Position numbers and translations under genes: made by a program
The notes under the pieces: model-generated
Seen by the model: only the letters and a program-made list of their open reading frames with translations
Database searches by the model: none
Told to the model about the DNA's origin: nothing
In this document: positions 48,475-58,072 of the stretch, in pieces
How positions within the stretch are numbered: position 1 is the stretch's first letter
Layout of the letters: every line of letters starts with the position of its first letter
Source: Sphaerisporangium sp039871875
GTDB taxonomy: Bacteria > Actinomycetota > Actinomycetes > Streptosporangiales > Streptosporangiaceae
Direction: 5' to 3'
Assembly (NCBI RefSeq): GCF_039871875.1
Contig: NZ_JBDPMD010000009.1
Coordinates: forward strand, 124,001 to 188,000
Length of the DNA stretch: 64,000 nt

Positions 48475-49416
48475 ATGGCAAGGCCGACGGGGAATCGGGC
48501 GCAGGAGCAGCAGGTCGCGGACAAGGACCTGCTCGGCACGTATCTGGCGGAGATAGGCCGGGTGCCGCTGCTGAGCGCGGAGCAGGAGGTCGAGCTCGCC
48601 AAGCGCATCGAGGCGGGCCTGTTCGCCGAGCAGCTCCTGGACGGCGGTGACCCCGAGCCGAAGCTCGCGGACGCCACCGACGAGGAGCTCGAACGGCTCG
48701 CGGTGTCGGGGCAGCGGGCCAAGGACGAGTTCATCCAGGCCAACCTGCGGCTGGTCGTGGCGGTGGCCCGGAAGTACTCCGGGCGGGGGATGCCGCTGAT
48801 CGACCTGGTGCAGGAGGGCAACCTCGGCCTCGTGCGCGCCGTGGAGAAGTTCGACTACCGCCGCGGCTACAAGTTCTCCACCTACGCCACGTGGTGGATC
48901 CGCCAGTCCGTCGGCCGCGCCATCCACGAGCAGGCCCGGCCGGTGCGGCTGCCGACCCACGCGGGCGAGCAGATGACCCGGCTCATGCGGGTGCGCCGCG
49001 ACATGATGGCCGAGTTCGACGCCGAGCCGACCGACGACGATCTCGCGGCCGTGCTCGACCTGCCGATCGAGCGGGTGCGCGAGCTGCGCCGCTGGGCGTC
49101 CGACCCGGTCTCCCTCCAGCTCGGCGTGGGCGACGAGGACGAGACCGAGCTCGGCGACATGATCGCCGACGACACCTGGGCCGATCCCGAGCAGCAGGCG
49201 ATGGACACCCTCGACCGCGAGAGGCTGGAGGTCTGGCTGCTCGGCCTGGAGGGACAGATCCGGGAAATGTTGCGGTGGCGTTACGGTCTGGTCGACGGTC
49301 GTGAGCACACCCTCACCGAGGTCGGCGAGCGGTACGGCATCGGCCGTGACCGGGCGCGGCGCATGGAGCGCGACGCGCTGGCCCGCTTGCGTAAGCTGGC
49401 GCAGGCCGCCGCGTAG
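48475..49416 (+). CDS. RNA polymerase sigma factor, group 2 (HrdD/SigB-like)
   Basis: 313 residues. Region 1.2 (DLLGTYLAEIGRVPLLSAEQE), region 2 (RLVVAVARKYSGRGMPLIDL and GYKFSTYATWWIRQSVGRAI), regions 3 and 4 (LTEVGERYGIGRDRARRME). Region 1.1 is missing, so it is a non-essential group 2 factor, maybe for stress or stationary phase. GACGAGG precedes the ATG. The 257-base upstream stretch contains a stem ACCGGA/TCCGGT near 48326-48347 but no clear -10. Confidence 0.93.
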   Translation: MARPTGNRAQEQQVADKDLLGTYLAEIGRVPLLSAEQEVELAKRIEAGLFAEQLLDGGDPEPKLADATDEELERLAVSGQRAKDEFIQANLRLVVAVARKYSGRGMPLIDLVQEGNLGLVRAVEKFDYRRGYKFSTYATWWIRQSVGRAIHEQARPVRLPTHAGEQMTRLMRVRRDMMAEFDAEPTDDDLAAVLDLPIERVRELRRWASDPVSLQLGVGDEDETELGDMIADDTWADPEQQAMDTLDRERLEVWLLGLEGQIREMLRWRYGLVDGREHTLTEVGERYGIGRDRARRMERDALARLRKLAQAAA

Positions 49417-49620
49417 GCAGGTTTCCCCGGCGCGAATTTCGCGGCCTGTCCTCCCTTTTGTGATGGTCCGGTGGCGTGCCGGACCGTGTCACCGCGCAGG
49501 TCGGCGGCCCCTCGGGCCGCGTCCCGCGCCGGCCGCCCCACACAGGCGCCCGGATAGGGGTGCGCCGATAGAGGGGTGGCGGCCTATCCGAAACGTGACC
49601 GAAACACTGTGCCCGCGAGT
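49417..49620 (+). other. Intergenic stretch upstream of the amt operon
   Basis: No gene is seen. It includes GAAAC twice at 49590-49605 (GAAAC, six bases, GAAAC), which could be an extra GlnR half-site pair, and repeated GGATAGGGG/GATAGAGGGG near 49553-49576. The rest is GC-rich sequence, possibly the terminator region of the sigma factor gene. Confidence 0.4.
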
Positions 49621-49658
49621 TTCACCTACGTGAAACACACCAGGTAAGGACCTGAAAC
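49621..49658 (+). promoter_or_regulatory. GlnR-like box upstream of amt-glnK-glnD
   Basis: TTCAC, GAAAC, GGTAA and GAAAC stand in series, each separated by exactly 6 bases. This is the GlnR tandem pattern (gTnAC-n6-GaAAC repeated); the third block fits poorly. GTTTCAC/GTGAAAC at the front is a perfect 7-bp inverted repeat. It lies 114 bases before amt, the usual place for GlnR, the nitrogen regulator of actinomycetes. Confidence 0.65.
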
Positions 49659-49772
49659 GGCGGAAGAACACGCTTTCGGCCAACGTCAGTGCGCAGCCGG
49701 TCAATGAAGCCCTGGAGCGCCCACTGCGGGAGAAATCGGCCACACGCCATTTTGTAAGGAGGGTCGCATCGG

Positions 49773-51086
49773 ATGAAGATCGATAGCGGCACCACAGCCT
49801 GGATGCTCGCGGCCACCGCACTGGTGCTGCTCATGACTCCGGGCCTTGCGTTCTTCTATGGAGGCATGACCAGGGCGAAGAGCGTCCTGAACATGATGAT
49901 GATGTCGTTCGTCAGCATCATCACGGTCACCATCGCCTGGATGCTCTACGGTCACTCCCTCGCCTTCACCACCAACGGCAGCGAGTTCCTGAACAAGTTC
50001 GTCGGCGGGCTCGACGCCCTCGGCCTGCAGAGCCTGGTCGACACGGCCACCAAGGACGACGGCACCGGCATGCCGTCCCTGGTGTTCTCCGCGTTCCAGC
50101 TCACGTTCGCCATCATCACCGTCGCCCTGATCAGCGGCGCCATCGCCGACCGCGCCAAGTTCGGCGCCTGGGTCGTGTTCTCGGTGGTCTGGGCGACCCT
50201 CGTCTACTTCCCCGTCGCGCACTGGGTGTGGGGCGGCGGCTGGCTCACCGAGCTCGGCATCGAGGACTTCGCCGGTGGCACGGTGGTCCACGTCAACGCC
50301 GGAGCGGCGGGTCTCGCGCTCGCCTTCGTGCTCGGCAAGCGCACCGGGTGGCGCAAGGACCCGATGCGTCCGCACAACCTGACGCTGGTCCTGCTCGGCG
50401 TCGGCCTGCTGTGGTTCGGCTGGTTCGGCTTCAACGCCGGCTCGGAGCTGGCGGTGGACGGCACCGCGGGCCTCGCGTTCATGAACACCCAGATCGCCAC
50501 GGCCGTCGCCGCCGGCGCCTGGATCCTGGTCGAGAAGATCCGCGACGGCCACTCCACCACGCTCGGTGTCGCGTCCGGTGCGGTCGCCGGTCTGGTCGCC
50601 ATCACCCCCGCTTGTGGTTTCGTCGACCCCTGGGCCGCCGGTGTCATCGGCGCGCTCGCCGGTGCGGTCTGCGCGTACGCGGTCGGATTGAAGTACAAGT
50701 TCGGGTATGACGACTCGCTCGACGTGGTCGGCGTCCACCTGGTGGGCGGCGCGCTCGGCGCCATCTCGCTCGGCTTCTTCGCGGCCTACCCGTTCCTCGA
50801 CCCGCAGACCACGGGCCTGTTCTACGGTGGCGGCCTCACCCAGCTCGGACGTCAGGTCCTCGGGCCGGTCGTCGTCGGGCTCTACTCCTTCGTCCTCGCG
50901 TGGATCATCGGCAAGATCATCGACAAGACGATGGGCTTCCGTATCCCCGAAGAGGAAGAGGTCACCGGCATCGACATCACCACCCACGCCGAGACCGGCT
51001 ACGACCTCGGCTCCGTTCACGCCTCGGGCGTCTCGTCGTCCGTGAACGGTCCTGTCCCATCAGTGGCGAAGAAGGTAGAAGCATGA
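49773..51086 (+). CDS. amt: Ammonium transporter
   Basis: 437 residues, 11 membrane segments. Key residues of Amt are in place: AFFYGGMTRAKSVLNMMM, WVWGGGWL with the pore Trp, the first pore His in GGTVVHVNAG, and the second in VVGVHLVGGALG. It takes up ammonium and is gated by GlnK. AAGGAGG lies 10 bases before the ATG. Its stop overlaps the glnK start, and glnD follows, the usual actinobacterial operon. Confidence 0.97.
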   Translation: MKIDSGTTAWMLAATALVLLMTPGLAFFYGGMTRAKSVLNMMMMSFVSIITVTIAWMLYGHSLAFTTNGSEFLNKFVGGLDALGLQSLVDTATKDDGTGMPSLVFSAFQLTFAIITVALISGAIADRAKFGAWVVFSVVWATLVYFPVAHWVWGGGWLTELGIEDFAGGTVVHVNAGAAGLALAFVLGKRTGWRKDPMRPHNLTLVLLGVGLLWFGWFGFNAGSELAVDGTAGLAFMNTQIATAVAAGAWILVEKIRDGHSTTLGVASGAVAGLVAITPACGFVDPWAAGVIGALAGAVCAYAVGLKYKFGYDDSLDVVGVHLVGGALGAISLGFFAAYPFLDPQTTGLFYGGGLTQLGRQVLGPVVVGLYSFVLAWIIGKIIDKTMGFRIPEEEEVTGIDITTHAETGYDLGSVHASGVSSSVNGPVPSVAKKVEA

Positions 51087-51421
51087 GGCTCATCACAGCG
51101 GTGATCAAGCCCTTCAAGCTCGACGAAGTGAAGGCGGCGCTGGAGCAGTTCGGCGTCAAGGGCATGACGGTCAGCGAGACCAGCGGCTACGGCCGCCAGC
51201 GCGGCCACACCGAGGTCTACCGCGGCGCCGAGTACCAGGTCGACCTGGTGCCCAAGGTGCGCGTGGAGGTCCTCACCGAGGAGGAGGACGCCGAGGACGT
51301 CATCGACGTCATCGTCAAGGCCGCCCAGACCGGCAAGATCGGTGACGGGAAGGTCTGGTCGGTGCCGGTCGAGACGGTCGTCCGGGTCCGCACGGGAGAA
51401 CGCGGACCGGAAGCCCTTTGA
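51083..51421 (+). CDS. glnK: Nitrogen regulatory PII protein GlnK
   Basis: 112 residues, complete. Tyr51 at the tip of the T-loop (EVYRGAEYQVD) is the target for modification by GlnD, which adenylylates GlnK in actinomycetes. The ATP- and 2-oxoglutarate-binding blocks (KPFKLDEVK, GRQRGHTE, GKIGDGKVW) are all present. Overlaps amt by four bases. Confidence 0.97.
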   Translation: MRLITAVIKPFKLDEVKAALEQFGVKGMTVSETSGYGRQRGHTEVYRGAEYQVDLVPKVRVEVLTEEEDAEDVIDVIVKAAQTGKIGDGKVWSVPVETVVRVRTGERGPEAL

Positions 51422-51425
51422 CCGG

Positions 51426-53789
51426 ATGATGAGAGGCGACGCTCGCTCATACGCCGGAGCCCGCAAGGAGCGGGCCTCGGACATCGATCGCTGGCTGGCC
51501 GACCTCTTCCGCACGGCGCATCCGCAGCCGTACGGGCGGGACGGCCGGGCCTGGCCCGGGGGGACGAAGAGCGGGTACGCGGCCGGAGACGAACGAGGTG
51601 CCGGCGCCCATTCACCGGGCGCCGGCGCCGCTCCCGTAGGGGCCGGCACGCCCTACGCGGGCAGCGGGGTCGCTCTGGTCGCGGTCGGCAGCCTGGGGCG
51701 GGGGGAGCTCGCCCCAGGCAGTGATCTCGACCTGGTCCTCATCCACAACGGCCAGGAGGACGTGGCCCGCATCGCGGACCGCATCTGGTACCCCATCTGG
51801 GACTCCGGGCTCGGGCTCGACCACTCGGTGCGCACGGTCGACGAGGTCACCAAGGTGGCCAGGGAGGACCTCAAGGCGGTCCTCGGCCTGATTCAGGCCC
51901 GGCACGTGACGGGGGACCCCGAACTGACGAGGGCGGCCCGCGAGGCCGTGCTCGCCGAATGGCGCGCGGACTCGCGCCGCAGGCTCGCCGAGCTGCGGGA
52001 GGCGGCGGAAAAACGCGCCGAGTCCGCGGGTGAGCTCGCCTTCCTTCTCGAACCCGACCTGCAGGACTCCCGGGGCGGGCTGCGCGACGTGCAGGCCATG
52101 CAGGCGGTCGCCGCGGCCTGGGTCGCCTCGGCGCCCGGGCCCCGCGTCCGTGAGGCGTACGAGTTCCTGCTGGACGTCAGGCACGGCCTCCACCTGGTCA
52201 CCGCGCGCGGCGCCGACCGCCTGGTGCTGCAGGAGCAGGACGCCGTGGCCGGGGCGCTCGGACTGCTGGACGCCGAAGCGCTGATGCGGCGCCTCGCCGA
52301 GGCCGGCCGCACGGTCTCGCACGCCTTCGACGCCACCTGGCGCACCGTGGACCGCCTGCTGTCCGGCCCCGCGCCGCGCGGGCGGCGGCCGCTCGCCGAC
52401 GGCGTCGTCGAGCACGGCGGCGAGGTGGTGCTCGCGCGCGGGGTGAACCCCAAGGACGACCCCGTGCTGATCCTGCGGGCCGCCGCCGCGGCGGCCGAGG
52501 CGGGGCTGCCGCTGGCGCCCGCCACGGTGTCGCTGCTCGCCGCGCAGTCCCCGCCGATGCCGGTCCCGTGGCCCGACGACGCCCGCGACGCGCTCGTGGC
52601 GCTGCTCGGCGCCGGGCGGGCCGCCGTCCCGGTGTGGGAGGAGCTGGACCAGGCCGGGGTCATCGTGCGGCTCATCCCCGACTGGGAGCGTGTGCGGCAC
52701 CGGCCGCAGCGCAACCCCGTGCACCGCTTCACCGTGGACCGCCACCTCATCGAGGCCGCGGCCGGGGCCGCGTCGTTCACCCGCGAGGTGGCCCGCCCCG
52801 ACCTGCTGCTGATCTCGGCCCTGCTGCACGACGTCGGCAAGGGCTGGCCGGGCGACCACTCCACCACCGGCGAGGTCGTCGCCCGCGACATCGGCGCCCG
52901 CATGGGCCTGCCGCCCGCGGACGTCGAGATCCTCGCCACCGTGGTCCGCCACCACCTGCTGCTGCCCGAGACCGCGACGCGCCGCGACCTGGACGACCCC
53001 GTCACCATCTCCCGCGTCGCCGACGCCGTGGGCAGCCGCCTGGTCCTGGAACTGCTGGCCGCCCTGGCCGTCGCCGACGGCCACGCCACCGGCCCCGCGG
53101 CGTGGAACACCTGGAAGGCGTCCCTGGTCTCGGAGCTGGTCCGCCGGGTCCGCTCGGTCCTGTCCGGCAGCCCTCCCGCCCCCGCCCCGGCCCTGTCCCC
53201 CCAGCAGGCGTCGCTGGCCCGCCACGGCGGTGGCGCCGTCCGCATCAACGGCGGCGCCGTGACGGTGGTCGCCCCCGACCGTCCCGGCCTCCTGTGGCGC
53301 GCCGCCGGTGTCCTGGCCGCCCACCGCATGGTCGTCCGCTCCGCCTCGGCCGCCTCCGCCTCCTCCACCGCCGTGATCGAGTTCTCCGTGGTCCCCGAGT
53401 ACGGCACCCCGCCCGACCCCGCGACCCTGGAGGCCGACCTCCGCCTGGTCCTGGCCGGCCGCCTGGACATAGAACAACGCCTGGCCCGCCGCACCAGATC
53501 CCTGCGTCCCGCCAGGGTCCCCGTGGCCCCACCCCGGGTGAGCCTGGTGGACGACGCCTCCCAAACCGCCACCGTGGTGGAGGTCCGCGCCCATGACCGC
53601 CCCGGCCTCCTCTGGCGAATCGGCCGGGCCTTCGGCGAATGCAACCTCGACGTCCGCGCCGCCCGGGTGGAGACCCTCGGCGCCGAAGCCGTGGACGTCT
53701 TCTACGTGGTCGACCGCTCCGGCCGCCCGTTGACCGATCCCGCCCAGCGCACCCAGGTAAGGGAACACGTCCTCTCCGCCCTCCGCTGA
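51426..53789 (+). CDS. glnD: PII nucleotidyl(adenylyl)transferase GlnD
   Basis: 787 residues, start 4 bases after glnK. Nucleotidyltransferase site GSLGRGELAPGSDLDLVL near residue 85, HD hydrolase domain LLHDVGKGWPGDHS near residue 470, and two C-terminal ACT domains (residues ~610 and ~720; VVAPDRPGLLWRAAGV and EVRAHDRPGLLWRIGR). In actinomycetes GlnD adenylylates GlnK. ATG 51426 or 51429 possible. Confidence 0.95.
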   Translation: MMRGDARSYAGARKERASDIDRWLADLFRTAHPQPYGRDGRAWPGGTKSGYAAGDERGAGAHSPGAGAAPVGAGTPYAGSGVALVAVGSLGRGELAPGSDLDLVLIHNGQEDVARIADRIWYPIWDSGLGLDHSVRTVDEVTKVAREDLKAVLGLIQARHVTGDPELTRAAREAVLAEWRADSRRRLAELREAAEKRAESAGELAFLLEPDLQDSRGGLRDVQAMQAVAAAWVASAPGPRVREAYEFLLDVRHGLHLVTARGADRLVLQEQDAVAGALGLLDAEALMRRLAEAGRTVSHAFDATWRTVDRLLSGPAPRGRRPLADGVVEHGGEVVLARGVNPKDDPVLILRAAAAAAEAGLPLAPATVSLLAAQSPPMPVPWPDDARDALVALLGAGRAAVPVWEELDQAGVIVRLIPDWERVRHRPQRNPVHRFTVDRHLIEAAAGAASFTREVARPDLLLISALLHDVGKGWPGDHSTTGEVVARDIGARMGLPPADVEILATVVRHHLLLPETATRRDLDDPVTISRVADAVGSRLVLELLAALAVADGHATGPAAWNTWKASLVSELVRRVRSVLSGSPPAPAPALSPQQASLARHGGGAVRINGGAVTVVAPDRPGLLWRAAGVLAAHRMVVRSASAASASSTAVIEFSVVPEYGTPPDPATLEADLRLVLAGRLDIEQRLARRTRSLRPARVPVAPPRVSLVDDASQTATVVEVRAHDRPGLLWRIGRAFGECNLDVRAARVETLGAEAVDVFYVVDRSGRPLTDPAQRTQVREHVLSALR

Positions 53790-53824
53790 CCCGCCCGGCG
53801 CCCCCCTTCCTCCCCCCGGGCGGG
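53790..53824 (+). terminator. Hairpin after glnD
   Basis: CCCGCCCGG and CCGGGCGGG form a 9-bp stem across a C-rich loop immediately after the glnD stop, followed by the moderately T-rich GTCTATTGGGTTT. Confidence 0.5.
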
Positions 53825-54080
53825 GGTCTATTGGGTTTGTGGTGAGTTGGTAGGTGAAGATCTACCTTGGGGGCTTGTGGGGGGTGGATTGCTGTTGAGG
53901 GTGGGGGACGGAGACCTGTGTTCACCTGCGGGTTTGTGGGGTGGATCATAACAATTATGTTCAACTGGGCCGTTCTGGCATCGGTATTGGTGACCTTGTG
54001 GTCGAATTGTGCCCGCTTATGTACTTATCGGCCATGCCGTCATCCATGCATGGAAGATCGCGGGGGGTGGCAGGGTGCGG
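53825..54080 (+). other. AT-richer intergenic region upstream of the conservon
   Basis: No gene is supported. AT content is well above that of the neighbours, notably around 53946-54030 (ATAACAATTATGTTC, then TTATGTACTTATC). Promoters for the conservon probably lie here, but no single -35/-10 pair is clear. Several GGGGGTGG-type runs occur near 53830-53910. Confidence 0.4.
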
Positions 54081-57000
54081 GTGACAAGGAACGAGGGACC
54101 GGGGGGGTTCGGCGCGGCCGGCGAAGAGCCTGGTGGGGTGGCGGAGCGGCGGCCGGGGGATGAGCGGCAGCGGCAGCGGGGGCGGCAGGGGCAGCACGGC
54201 CGGGCTCGGATGTCGCGGATCTCGTTGCGGAACTGGAGGGTCTCGGCCCGGCTCACGGCGCTCATCCTGGTGCCGACCATTGTCGGGGTGTTGCTGGCGG
54301 GGCTGAGGGTCGTGTCCTCCGTCGAGAGTGTGGGGGCTTATCAGCGGCACGCGACCGAGACGGGGATCGCGGGAGATCTGAGGGCGCTCGCGCTGGCGCT
54401 GGGGATGGAACGCGACAGGTCGATCTGGTCGCAGGTGTCCCGGCAGCAGCGGACGCCGCTGGCGCGGCAGCGTGAGGTCGTGGACGCCGCGGCGGCGAAG
54501 GTCCGGGCCGATCTCGGCAAGATCGACGTGGAGTACGGGGACCGTGCCGTCGAGGACGCACGGCAGGTCGGGACGCGGCTGGACGCGCTGGCCGTGATCC
54601 GCAAGGGCGGGCAGCCCGCCGAGTACGGCAGCGTGGTCGCGGCCGTGTTGAGGTTGCACGACGAGCTTCTCCAGCACAGTGAGGACCCGCAGCTCATCGG
54701 CGGGTCCCGCGGGCTGGTCGCTCTCGCGCACGCCAAGGAGGAGGCCTCGCAGCAGCGGGGCGCACTCCTCGGCACGCTGGCGCGGGGGCAGCACTTCACG
54801 CCGGACACGCTGGAGGCGTTCATCGCCTCGCGGTCGCGGCAGCGGGCCGAGCTGGCCTCCTTCAACGCCGAGGCCGGCGCCGACAACGGCAGGTTGCTCG
54901 CGCAGACCGTGCAGGGCGGGCAGTTCATCCGCGCCGAGCTCACCAAGTCGTGGGCCATCGCCCTGGCCAGCCGCAACCTGCCCATCAGGGACGCCGCCGG
55001 GCGTGCCACCGCGATCAAGCAGTGGTTCGACGACAGCACCAGGACCATCGACCTGCTCGGCCAGGTGGAGCAGCGGGTCGCCTCCGCCGTGGCGGCCCGT
55101 GGCGCCGCCCTGGAGTCCACCGAGCGCCGCAACGCCATCACCGCCGGGGTGCTGATCCTCGCGCTGATCCTGCTGGTGCTGACCACCACCGTGCTGATCG
55201 CCCGCTCGATGGTCCGCCCGCTGCGCCGCCTGCGCTCGGAGGCCCTGGAGATCGCCGGCTACCGCCTGCCCGGCGCGGTCCGCCGCATGCGGGAGACCGG
55301 GGACGGCACGCAGGCGCCGGACGTGCAGCCCATCCTCGTCGGCACCTCCGACGAGATCGGTGAGGTCGCCACCGCCTTCGACGAGGTGCACCGGCAGGCC
55401 CTGCTCCTCGCCGCCGAGGAGTCGCAGCTCCGCGGCAACGTCAACGCGATGTTCGTCAACCTGTCGCGGCGCATCCAGACCCTGGTCGAGCGGCAGATCT
55501 CCCTGATCGATGGCCTGGAGCGCGGCGAGCAGGACGGTGGCCGCCTCGCGGACCTGTTCAAACTGGACCATCTCGCCACCCGCATGCGCCGTAACAGTGA
55601 GAACCTGCTGGTCCTCGCCGGGCACGAGGCCGCGCGCAAGCGCAGCCAGCCCGCCAAGCTCGTGGACGTGGTGCGCGCCTCCCTGTCGGAGGTCGAGGAC
55701 TACCAGCGGGTCACGGTGAAGGTGCACCGCGGCTCGGCCATCGCCGGGCACGCCGCCAACGACGTGGTCCACCTCATCGCCGAGCTGGTGGAGAACGCCC
55801 TGTCGTTCTCGCCGGGCACCGCCAGGGTCGTGGTGTCCAGCAGCATGATCGAGGGCGGCGGCGCGCTGCTGGCGATCAGCGACGCCGGCATCGGCATGAC
55901 CCCCGAAGAGATCACCGAGGTCAACCGGCGGCTGGCCGACCCTCCCGTGGTGGACGTGTCGGTGTCCCGCCGCATGGGCCTGTTCGTGGTCGGCCGCCTG
56001 GCGCTGCGCCACGGCATCCGCGTGCAACTGCGCCGGGGCGACACGGCCGGCCTGATCGCCATGGTGCTCTTCCCGCCGCAGCTCATCACGGTGGACGCCG
56101 GGCGCGGCCCCGCGATGGCGCAGCCGGGCCTGCGCGCCGACCAGGCCGCCGTGCCCGGCCCCGCCACCGGCGGCAACGGCGCCCCGGCGTTCGGCGGCAC
56201 GGGGTCGTTCGCGCCGTTCGCCACACCCGGCACCGGCCCGAGCTCCGCGTTCGGCGACCCGGTGACCACCCCGCCCCCCGACCCCCGCCGCGCCGACGTC
56301 CCGCAGGTCCCCCGCCAGGCCGCGCCCCCGCGGACCGGTCCCGCCACGGGCCCGCCGGTCCCCGCCGCCGGCCCGCCGACCGGCCCTTACGGCCCCCGCA
56401 CCGGCCCGGCCCCGGCGGACCCGCCCACCGGGCCTTTCAACGCACTGCCGGACCCGCTCGGCTCGCCGTCCGGCCCTCTGAGCTCGCCGTCCGGCCCGCT
56501 CGGCTCGCCGTCCGGCCTGGTCCCGGGCGACAGCGGGTCGTACGTGACCCGCGCGCCGGAGCCGTTCGTCACGCGCGCCGACGCGCCGGGGTCCTACGCC
56601 GACGGCGGGCCGCCCACCGGGCCGTTCCTGTCGCCGATGGGCAACGGGTTCACCCCGGAGGCCCCGACCGGCCCGTTCGGCCCGCCCGTCGACGCGTCCG
56701 TACCGGCCGACGGAGGTCCGCTCGGGCCGCGGACCGGCCCGGGCGACTCATCGCTGGAACGGGGCGACGAGTTCCTGCCGATCTTCGCCGCGGTGGAGTC
56801 GGCCTGGTTCCGGCGCCCCGACGCCCCGGCGCGGGGCGAGGCCGGGCAGACCCCGGAGCCTCCCGCGGCGCCGGACCGGCGCGAGGCCGAGGCCGCGGCG
56901 GACACCCCCGCCGGTGGCTGGGGCTCCAGCGCCGACCAGGGCTGGCAGGCCGCCGACGCGGTGAAGGACCCCTCGCTCGGCGGCATCACGGCCGCGGGCC

Positions 57001-57209
57001 TGCCGAAACGCACCCCGAAGGCCAACCTCGTGCCCGGCTCGGCGGCGCCCGCCGCCGCCCCCGCGCCGCCGCCGGTCCGCCCCGAGCTGTCCGCCGACCT
57101 GGTGCGCGCCCGGATGTCCCGCTTCCAGCAGGGCATCCGCCGCGGCCGCGCCGACATCTCCGAGGGTGCGTCCCGCGCGATCGACCCCGACGGCCCGCCC
57201 GGTGACTGA
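54081..57209 (+). CDS. Conservon sensor ATPase with nitrate/nitrite-sensing domain (CvnA-like)
   Basis: About 1042 residues. A basic cytoplasmic start, one membrane segment (LTALILVPTIVGVLLAGLRV), a NIT-type outside domain of ~270 residues, a second membrane segment (AGVLILALILLVLTTTVLIA), HAMP, dimerisation helix with LDHLATRMRRNSENLLVLAG and an ATPase domain with LVENALSFSP and DAGIGM. The last ~320 residues are Pro/Gly/Thr-rich and probably unstructured. Start uncertain: GTG 54081 has good GC3 coding signal; ATG 54210 is an alternative. It heads a four-gene conservon. Confidence 0.9.
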   Translation: MTRNEGPGGFGAAGEEPGGVAERRPGDERQRQRGRQGQHGRARMSRISLRNWRVSARLTALILVPTIVGVLLAGLRVVSSVESVGAYQRHATETGIAGDLRALALALGMERDRSIWSQVSRQQRTPLARQREVVDAAAAKVRADLGKIDVEYGDRAVEDARQVGTRLDALAVIRKGGQPAEYGSVVAAVLRLHDELLQHSEDPQLIGGSRGLVALAHAKEEASQQRGALLGTLARGQHFTPDTLEAFIASRSRQRAELASFNAEAGADNGRLLAQTVQGGQFIRAELTKSWAIALASRNLPIRDAAGRATAIKQWFDDSTRTIDLLGQVEQRVASAVAARGAALESTERRNAITAGVLILALILLVLTTTVLIARSMVRPLRRLRSEALEIAGYRLPGAVRRMRETGDGTQAPDVQPILVGTSDEIGEVATAFDEVHRQALLLAAEESQLRGNVNAMFVNLSRRIQTLVERQISLIDGLERGEQDGGRLADLFKLDHLATRMRRNSENLLVLAGHEAARKRSQPAKLVDVVRASLSEVEDYQRVTVKVHRGSAIAGHAANDVVHLIAELVENALSFSPGTARVVVSSSMIEGGGALLAISDAGIGMTPEEITEVNRRLADPPVVDVSVSRRMGLFVVGRLALRHGIRVQLRRGDTAGLIAMVLFPPQLITVDAGRGPAMAQPGLRADQAAVPGPATGGNGAPAFGGTGSFAPFATPGTGPSSAFGDPVTTPPPDPRRADVPQVPRQAAPPRTGPATGPPVPAAGPPTGPYGPRTGPAPADPPTGPFNALPDPLGSPSGPLSSPSGPLGSPSGLVPGDSGSYVTRAPEPFVTRADAPGSYADGGPPTGPFLSPMGNGFTPEAPTGPFGPPVDASVPADGGPLGPRTGPGDSSLERGDEFLPIFAAVESAWFRRPDAPARGEAGQTPEPPAAPDRREAEAAADTPAGGWGSSADQGWQAADAVKDPSLGGITAAGLPKRTPKANLVPGSAAPAAAPAPPPVRPELSADLVRARMSRFQQGIRRGRADISEGASRAIDPDGPPGD

Positions 57210-57290
57210 TCCGTGGCCGTGCCGTCCCCATCGGCTCCGGCTGTCGCCGGACCAGCCGCAGCACCGAACGACCTTGATGAGGAGGGGCTC

Positions 57291-57713
57291 GTGATCGACC
57301 TGAGTCACGAGGCACGCAGGTTCGACTGGCTGATCACGGAGTTCGTCAGCGGGACGCCGGGCGTGGCGCACGCCGTCGTCGTCTCCGCCGACGGCCTCCG
57401 TCTCGCCAACTCCGAGGGGTTCCCCCCGGACCGGGCCGACCAGCTCGCCGCCGTCGCCGCCGGACTGCTGAGCCTCACCGTGGGGGCGTCCCGCGTCTTC
57501 GACGGCGGCGGGGTCACGCAGACGGTGGTCGAGATGCAGCGCGGCATCATGCTGGTGATGGCCGTCAGCGACGGGTCGTGCCTCGCCGTCCTCGCGTCGC
57601 CCGAGTGCGACATGGGCCTGGTGGCCTACCAGATGACACTGCTCGTCGAGCGGGTCGGGCAGGTTCTCACGCCCGCGCTGCGCGCCGAGTTGCAGACCTC
57701 CAGGATCCGGTGA
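57291..57713 (+). CDS. Roadblock/LC7 protein (CvnB-like)
   Basis: 140 residues. The roadblock fold is seen in RFDWLITEFVSGTPGVAHAVVVSADG, then DRADQLAAVAAGLLSL and the closing LLVERVGQVLTP. GAGGAGGGG lies close to the GTG at 57291, giving the usual length; a GTG at 57213 would add 26 low-complexity residues. It partners CvnA and CvnD-type GTPases, modulating nucleotide exchange or hydrolysis. Confidence 0.92.
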   Translation: MIDLSHEARRFDWLITEFVSGTPGVAHAVVVSADGLRLANSEGFPPDRADQLAAVAAGLLSLTVGASRVFDGGGVTQTVVEMQRGIMLVMAVSDGSCLAVLASPECDMGLVAYQMTLLVERVGQVLTPALRAELQTSRIR

Positions 57714-58072
57714 TGCGGGGGGGTGACGGGACCGAGGACGAGCCGCTCTTCCGTCCCTACGCCGTCACCGGGGGCCGTGCCGAGCCGAACTACCATCTCG
57801 CGATGGAGACACTTGTCTCGTCGGCCCCGATAATGAGCGATGATTTGTCCTTGCTCACCCCGGAGCAAGAGGCGATCATCATGCTTTGCCACTCCGTCCA
57901 TTCGGTCGCGGAGATCTCCGCGCTTCTGCGGGTCCCGCTCGGCGTGGCCCGTGTGCTGGTCGCCGACATGGCCGACGAAGGTCTGGTACGCCTGCACCTG
58001 CCGCGGCTCGACCAAGGACAGCCAGACCTCAACCTGCTCGAAAGGGTTCTCAGTGGACTTCGCAGGCTCTAG
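57713..58072 (+). CDS. DUF742 protein (CvnC-like)
   Basis: 119 residues, starting TGATG-overlapped with the roadblock stop. The DUF742 pattern EPLFRPYAVTGGRAEPNYHLAMETLV at the start and a winged helix-like C-terminus (QEAIIMLCHSVHSVAEIS, then LADEGLVRLH type) are visible. In conservons this protein is part of the membrane complex; direct function unknown. Confidence 0.93.
   Translation: MRGGDGTEDEPLFRPYAVTGGRAEPNYHLAMETLVSSAPIMSDDLSLLTPEQEAIIMLCHSVHSVAEISALLRVPLGVARVLVADMADEGLVRLHLPRLDQGQPDLNLLERVLSGLRRL

Noticed and set aside
51612..53768. A 718-codon open frame antisense to glnD
   Set aside because: Mirror frame of a well supported gene; composition is dominated by Gly, Arg, Val and Asp-free repeats of no family.
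53867..54163. A 98-codon ORF upstream of the conservon
   Set aside because: Poor codon bias, composition shifts midway, overlaps the likely conservon start; treated as promoter region.
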